A DNA stretch of 17,548 bases from JACJYE01 sp964432875 (GTDB lineage: Bacteria > Bacteroidota > Bacteroidia > Chitinophagales > Saprospiraceae), in contig CAYSPJ010000108.1 of NCBI GenBank assembly GCA_964432875.1, positions 1 to 17,548 of the forward strand, written 5' to 3'. Numbering within the stretch: the stretch's first letter is position 1; each line of letters begins with the position of its first letter. The notes beneath the pieces are model-generated. The model saw nothing but the letters and a program-made list of their open reading frames with translations, ran no database searches and had not been told where the DNA came from. Positions 14,555 to 17,548 of the stretch are shown in pieces. The translations under genes were made by a program, and so were the position numbers.

Positions 14555-17548
14555 CTATTCACAAATCAAAGTATGGTTCAGTACGCCTTGTGGCGTGCGG
14601 ATACGGGCAAAGAACAGGCCCTTCTTGCCCCATGAAGCATTGTGCAGCGGCCAGGTATTGATGCCTTGGCTCAACTGTCGCACCTCCCGGTGGACAAGCT
14701 GCCCTTCCGCGCTGATTACATCTAGCTGAGCGAGTTGAGGCGTTTGGCTATCTAGCATCAATACGGTAAAGTGGGTGAAAGGGTTAGGTTGGCTGCTCAG
14801 GATGCGCAGGGTGGGCTGAGAGGGATTGTCACTGTTGGTTGCCAGTATGCACTCTTGTAGCTCGCCTTGTGGCGTACACAACAGTGAAGGCATCTCGTTG
14901 CTGCCCGCCAAGCGAAGCCCCTGGCTAAGCCAACCTGCGCGCCTGGCTTTCAGCGGCAGTGTAAATCCATTATCCCCATCCATTATGATTAGTTTAAGCA
15001 ATCCATTTTGCCAGTCTATATAGTTCCAGGACTCATCGAAAATGCTGTTTAGAGCGGTTGTGTCTAGCGATAACAGCCGTTTTTCCAGTTGCATGGCAAG
15101 CTGGAAGGCCCGCACGCGATTTTGCTCGCCTTCAAATGAGAAGCGAGTCAGTACACGTTGCCCAACTTCCAGATACTGGTCTTCAAAGCGCAGGCTTACT
15201 GGGGCGGACATCCAATTGTGGGTATCATCCACATCGCCTGTCTTGATGCCAAGGAAGTCAACATCGGTCAAGTCGCTGCTCAAGGTATTAATACTGATCC
15301 ATTCGATATAGGGCGGTACGGAATCCGGATTGGCAGGTTGGGTTAACGGATAAGCTTGAGGTACAAAGCGCCAGGAAGGGACGCCGTTGGGGAATTCTGT
15401 CTCGGCTGCCATCACCAGTCGGGCAATCGCGACGAGGTCGGCAATGGTGATTTTACTGGAGCCATCGACATCAGCAGCGATGTATTGATGCGCTTCGCTG
15501 AGCAGCGCCCGGCGCAGCAGATGATCTTGAATGCGGATGAGGTCAATGATGTTGACCCCATTGGTTGGGTTGGCATTAGAGTAAGGCCGTACCTGATAGG
15601 TAAGCCCTGCCTGTAATGCGTCTATAGCGTAGTGCCCCGTGCTATCAGTCAGCGTCGATCCAGCCCCGCTAATATTGACTTCGACCGCGCTCATCGCCAA
15701 ATCCATAGTGCTTTGGATTTGACCAGCGATGCGTAGTCCTCCTCTTGGGCAGATAAGCGCTCCGTAGGTATCCGGTTGGATAGAGGAGCCATCAGAGAAA
15801 TGCACAATAGGGGAGGGGGCGGCCCCTGCGTCAAACCACAGCTCGGCGCAGGCCTGACTGTCGGGCAAGTGCAGCATAATGCTTAAGACCAAGCTGCTGT
15901 CTGCCCAACTCCTGCTCATCGCGTTAATGCCCAACCAGTAAACGGCAGCCTGATTAGGGTTCAGGAGATCCCATTCCAGTTCGCCTGGCACCATGGCGGT
16001 GCTGCCGACAACCCCAAGGATAGTAGCATCTGAACGCAGGGCGAACCTAAATTCAGCGATACTGTCCAAGCCGATACCCTTGATAGTAGCGAGCAAAGTG
16101 TCACCCGAGAAGCTATACTCATTGCCATCTACATAAAAAACAGGGCCACTGCCTCTGATGACATTAATTTCAAAACGACAAGGCGCACTTTCATTGCCAG
16201 TGGCATCTACCGCAGTATAAATGATTTCATACTGCCCAGGCCCAAACCAGCTACTCGCGTCTGGATAGCCATTGCCTATCAGGCTTGGTGCCGGGTCGCA
16301 ATTGTCGCTGGCAAAGGGTAGCGGCCAGGAAAGCAGCAGGAGGTCTTGGCCTGCTGCCAGGAGCGTATCAAGGCGCCCAGGGCAGCCGCTGAGGATAGGG
16401 GGCGAGTTGTCTGGCACTGCGGTTATTTGTGCAATAGATTCGGTGATGCAATAATCAGCACCAATGCTTCGTACGGCGACAAGATAGCTTCCAGCCGCCA
16501 AGCTGGTAAAGATATTGCCGGGTTGCCAGCTTTGCCCCCCATCGATGCTGTATTCTGCCTCGCCGCCGACGACAAAGGCGTCTATGGTTAAGCTGCCGTT
16601 TGATATATTGCAATCACTGGGCGGGCTGGAAGCGATGCTAATGATTACCGGCTCTGGTGTCACCTCAATGAGGGCTTCGATTTCAGTGGCGCAGTAATTT
16701 AGATTAGGGGTAAAAGTCGCCGTAATCGTTGTGCCTGCATATAAGCCTAAGTCCAGAACCGGGCCGAGGTCCCAAGTACCCCAGATACCGTTGGCTGATA
16801 CAATGGGCAGTACCACTGGATCATCAGAGCTACAAGCTTCTTCCGGCAAAATGAAAACAGGTACGGTAGCAGGCTCTATCTCGACGACAAACAGCATCTC
16901 GCTATCACAGCCAGATGCTCCGTCATAGGCATAAAGGACGGTATTGGTTGAGATCGTATGGCCCGGATTATAGCTCGAACCCGTACCATTGGGGCCGGTG
17001 TAGTAAGCCTGCGAGCCAGTTAGACCAATACCTTGAATAGGGGGCAAGATATACTCCGCACAAGCAGCGACGTCGGCAATCGGTTCGAGGATTGGCGAAA
17101 TGGCTATCGCAACGGTGAAGCTCTGTTCTGTACTACATCCTGCGTTACTGTCGAAAGCATATAAGGTAGTAGTACTGCTAATAATCGCTCCTGGGACAAA
17201 CTGTGTACCCGTTCCAGCTGGCCCAGTATAGTATGCCTGTGTACCGCTAAGGTTGCTGCCCTGGATAGGAGGTAATAGGTAGTTATTACAAGCAGTGACA
17301 TTATTGATTGGTGCCAAGTTAGGTGCTGCTGTAATAGCAACCGAAAAAGATTCCTCATCCTCACATCCCGCCATCCCATCATAGGCATAGTAAGTGCCGC
17401 TGGCCGTGACGGCCTGCCCCGGGAGGAGCTGTGTGCCCGTGGCGCCCGGCCCGGTGTAATAAGCCTGGCTGCCGGTGAGGTTGGTGCCGCTGATAGGCGG
17501 CAGGGCGTAGCTGCCGCAAGCCGTGGCATTGGGGATGGGGTTGATGTT
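14555..17548 (-). CDS. Partial dockerin-containing surface protein with Ig-like repeats, HYR domain and type A T9SS domain
   Basis: The frame is open to the window edge, so the 5' end is missing; at least 997 residues are encoded. In order (residue 1 at the edge): Ig-like repeats with an exact 76-residue period (LPPI at 16, 92 and 168; AYYTGP in each); a SprB-like unit at about 300-370; a hyalin-repeat (HYR) domain at about 380-465 (SDNCDPAP, VDATGNESAPC); a cohesin-like fold at about 470-603; a CnaB-like segment at about 604-658; a Bacteroidota-type dockerin at about 659-718; GIKTGDVDD at about 767; a second cohesin-like sandwich at about 782-904; and a type A T9SS domain at about 915-997 (SSQPNPFTHFTV to the end). 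The role is inferred as a surface scaffold or adhesin; no catalytic site is seen in the visible part, though an enzyme could precede it. The next gene starts 63 bases downstream. Confidence 0.88.
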   Translation of the reverse strand, partial: NINPIPNATACGSYALPPISGTNLTGSQAYYTGPGATGTQLLPGQAVTASGTYYAYDGMAGCEDEESFSVAITAAPNLAPINNVTACNNYLLPPIQGSNLSGTQAYYTGPAGTGTQFVPGAIISSTTTLYAFDSNAGCSTEQSFTVAIAISPILEPIADVAACAEYILPPIQGIGLTGSQAYYTGPNGTGSSYNPGHTISTNTVLYAYDGASGCDSEMLFVVEIEPATVPVFILPEEACSSDDPVVLPIVSANGIWGTWDLGPVLDLGLYAGTTITATFTPNLNYCATEIEALIEVTPEPVIISIASSPPSDCNISNGSLTIDAFVVGGEAEYSIDGGQSWQPGNIFTSLAAGSYLVAVRSIGADYCITESIAQITAVPDNSPPILSGCPGRLDTLLAAGQDLLLLSWPLPFASDNCDPAPSLIGNGYPDASSWFGPGQYEIIYTAVDATGNESAPCRFEINVIRGSGPVFYVDGNEYSFSGDTLLATIKGIGLDSIAEFRFALRSDATILGVVGSTAMVPGELEWDLLNPNQAAVYWLGINAMSRSWADSSLVLSIMLHLPDSQACAELWFDAGAAPSPIVHFSDGSSIQPDTYGALICPRGGLRIAGQIQSTMDLAMSAVEVNISGAGSTLTDSTGHYAIDALQAGLTYQVRPYSNANPTNGVNIIDLIRIQDHLLRRALLSEAHQYIAADVDGSSKITIADLVAIARLVMAAETEFPNGVPSWRFVPQAYPLTQPANPDSVPPYIEWISINTLSSDLTDVDFLGIKTGDVDDTHNWMSAPVSLRFEDQYLEVGQRVLTRFSFEGEQNRVRAFQLAMQLEKRLLSLDTTALNSIFDESWNYIDWQNGLLKLIIMDGDNGFTLPLKARRAGWLSQGLRLAGSNEMPSLLCTPQGELQECILATNSDNPSQPTLRILSSQPNPFTHFTVLMLDSQTPQLAQLDVISAEGQLVHREVRQLSQGINTWPLHNASWGKKGLFFARIRTPQGVLNHTLICE
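15395..15574 (-). other. Dockerin type I domain (Bacteroidota variant) coding segment
   Basis: Two EF-hand-like halves are readable. The second, DVDGSSKITIAD, has Asp, Asp, Ser, Lys, Thr and Asp at loop positions 1, 3, 5, 7, 9 and 12, as in calcium-binding dockerin loops. The first, NANPTNGVNIID, keeps Asn at positions 1, 3 and 9 and Asp at position 12 and is weaker. Each loop is followed by a helix (LIRIQDHLL and LVAIARLV). The trailing FPNG-PSWRF stretch and later GIKTGDV are typical of this variant in T9SS proteins. Dockerins bind cohesins in known systems; the partner here is unknown. Confidence 0.8.
16871..17548 (-). repeat. 228-bp (76-residue) Ig-like repeat array running off the window
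   Basis: Three units are visible, with boundaries near 17515, 17287 and 17059. They share LPPIxGxxLxGxQAYYTGP, GTG, a PG turn, (L/Y)YAxD and GCxxE(x)SF. The period is exactly 76 residues between the conserved Pro pairs. The array starts outside the window. The unit nearest the edge is much richer in GC than the next one, although the proteins are close relatives. Confidence 0.85.

Noticed and set aside
17104..17529. 141-residue minus-strand frame beginning near the right edge
   Set aside because: It overlaps the repeat array in another frame and is rich in Arg, Ala and Ser from GC-rich repeats. The 76-residue repeat frame continues to the edge and explains the sequence.

Overview
The window looks like a piece of a Bacteroidota chromosome. 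The best guess is a marine or sludge member of the Saprospiria (Lewinella or Haliscomenobacter type). That placement is inferred from four things: two kinds of type IX secretion system (T9SS) C-terminal sorting domain, a PorP/SprF-family protein, the Bacteroidota variant of the dockerin domain, and a TAnnTTTG-type promoter element. There are six protein genes and no RNA gene, CRISPR array or insertion sequence that I can see.

Left part, plus strand (1-3273). About 240 bases without a supported gene contain two short GC-rich hairpins. They are followed by a small adrenodoxin-type [2Fe-2S] ferredoxin gene (243-569) with its own -7 promoter element. After a gap holding four copies of a 7-bp tandem repeat comes an 854-residue secreted protein (709-3273). 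It has a Gly-rich middle, three PKD-type domains and a type A T9SS sorting domain. Its transcript probably ends at a hairpin in the convergent gap 3274-3426.

Right part, minus strand (17548 down to 3427). Four genes are co-oriented, in transcription order: (1) a partial surface protein with 76-residue Ig-like repeats, a hyalin-type domain, cohesin-like domains, a dockerin and a type A sorting domain; (2) a 1217-residue protein with an N-terminal cohesin-like domain, ten Cys-paired repeats of about 79 residues, a SprB-like repeat and a canonical gliding-motility (CHU_C, type B) sorting domain; (3) a PorP/SprF-family outer-membrane protein; (4) a 1971-residue PKD-rich giant with a divergent type B sorting domain. 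Gaps are 63, 224 and 83 bases. From what is known of Flavobacterium SprF, the porP/sprF-like gene probably serves secretion or surface attachment of one or both flanking type B proteins. The whole set then reads as a surface-adhesin locus.

Base composition is uneven. By hand counts on sample lines, the ferredoxin-to-PorP/SprF half and the last 150 bases are GC-rich (roughly 60-73%), while about 10.8-17.39 kb is roughly 42-58%. The right-hand step falls inside an open reading frame, between homologous repeat units. I find no wholly new system. The most interesting points are the adjacent dockerin and cohesin-like genes, the GC step inside the repeat array, and the repeat architectures.
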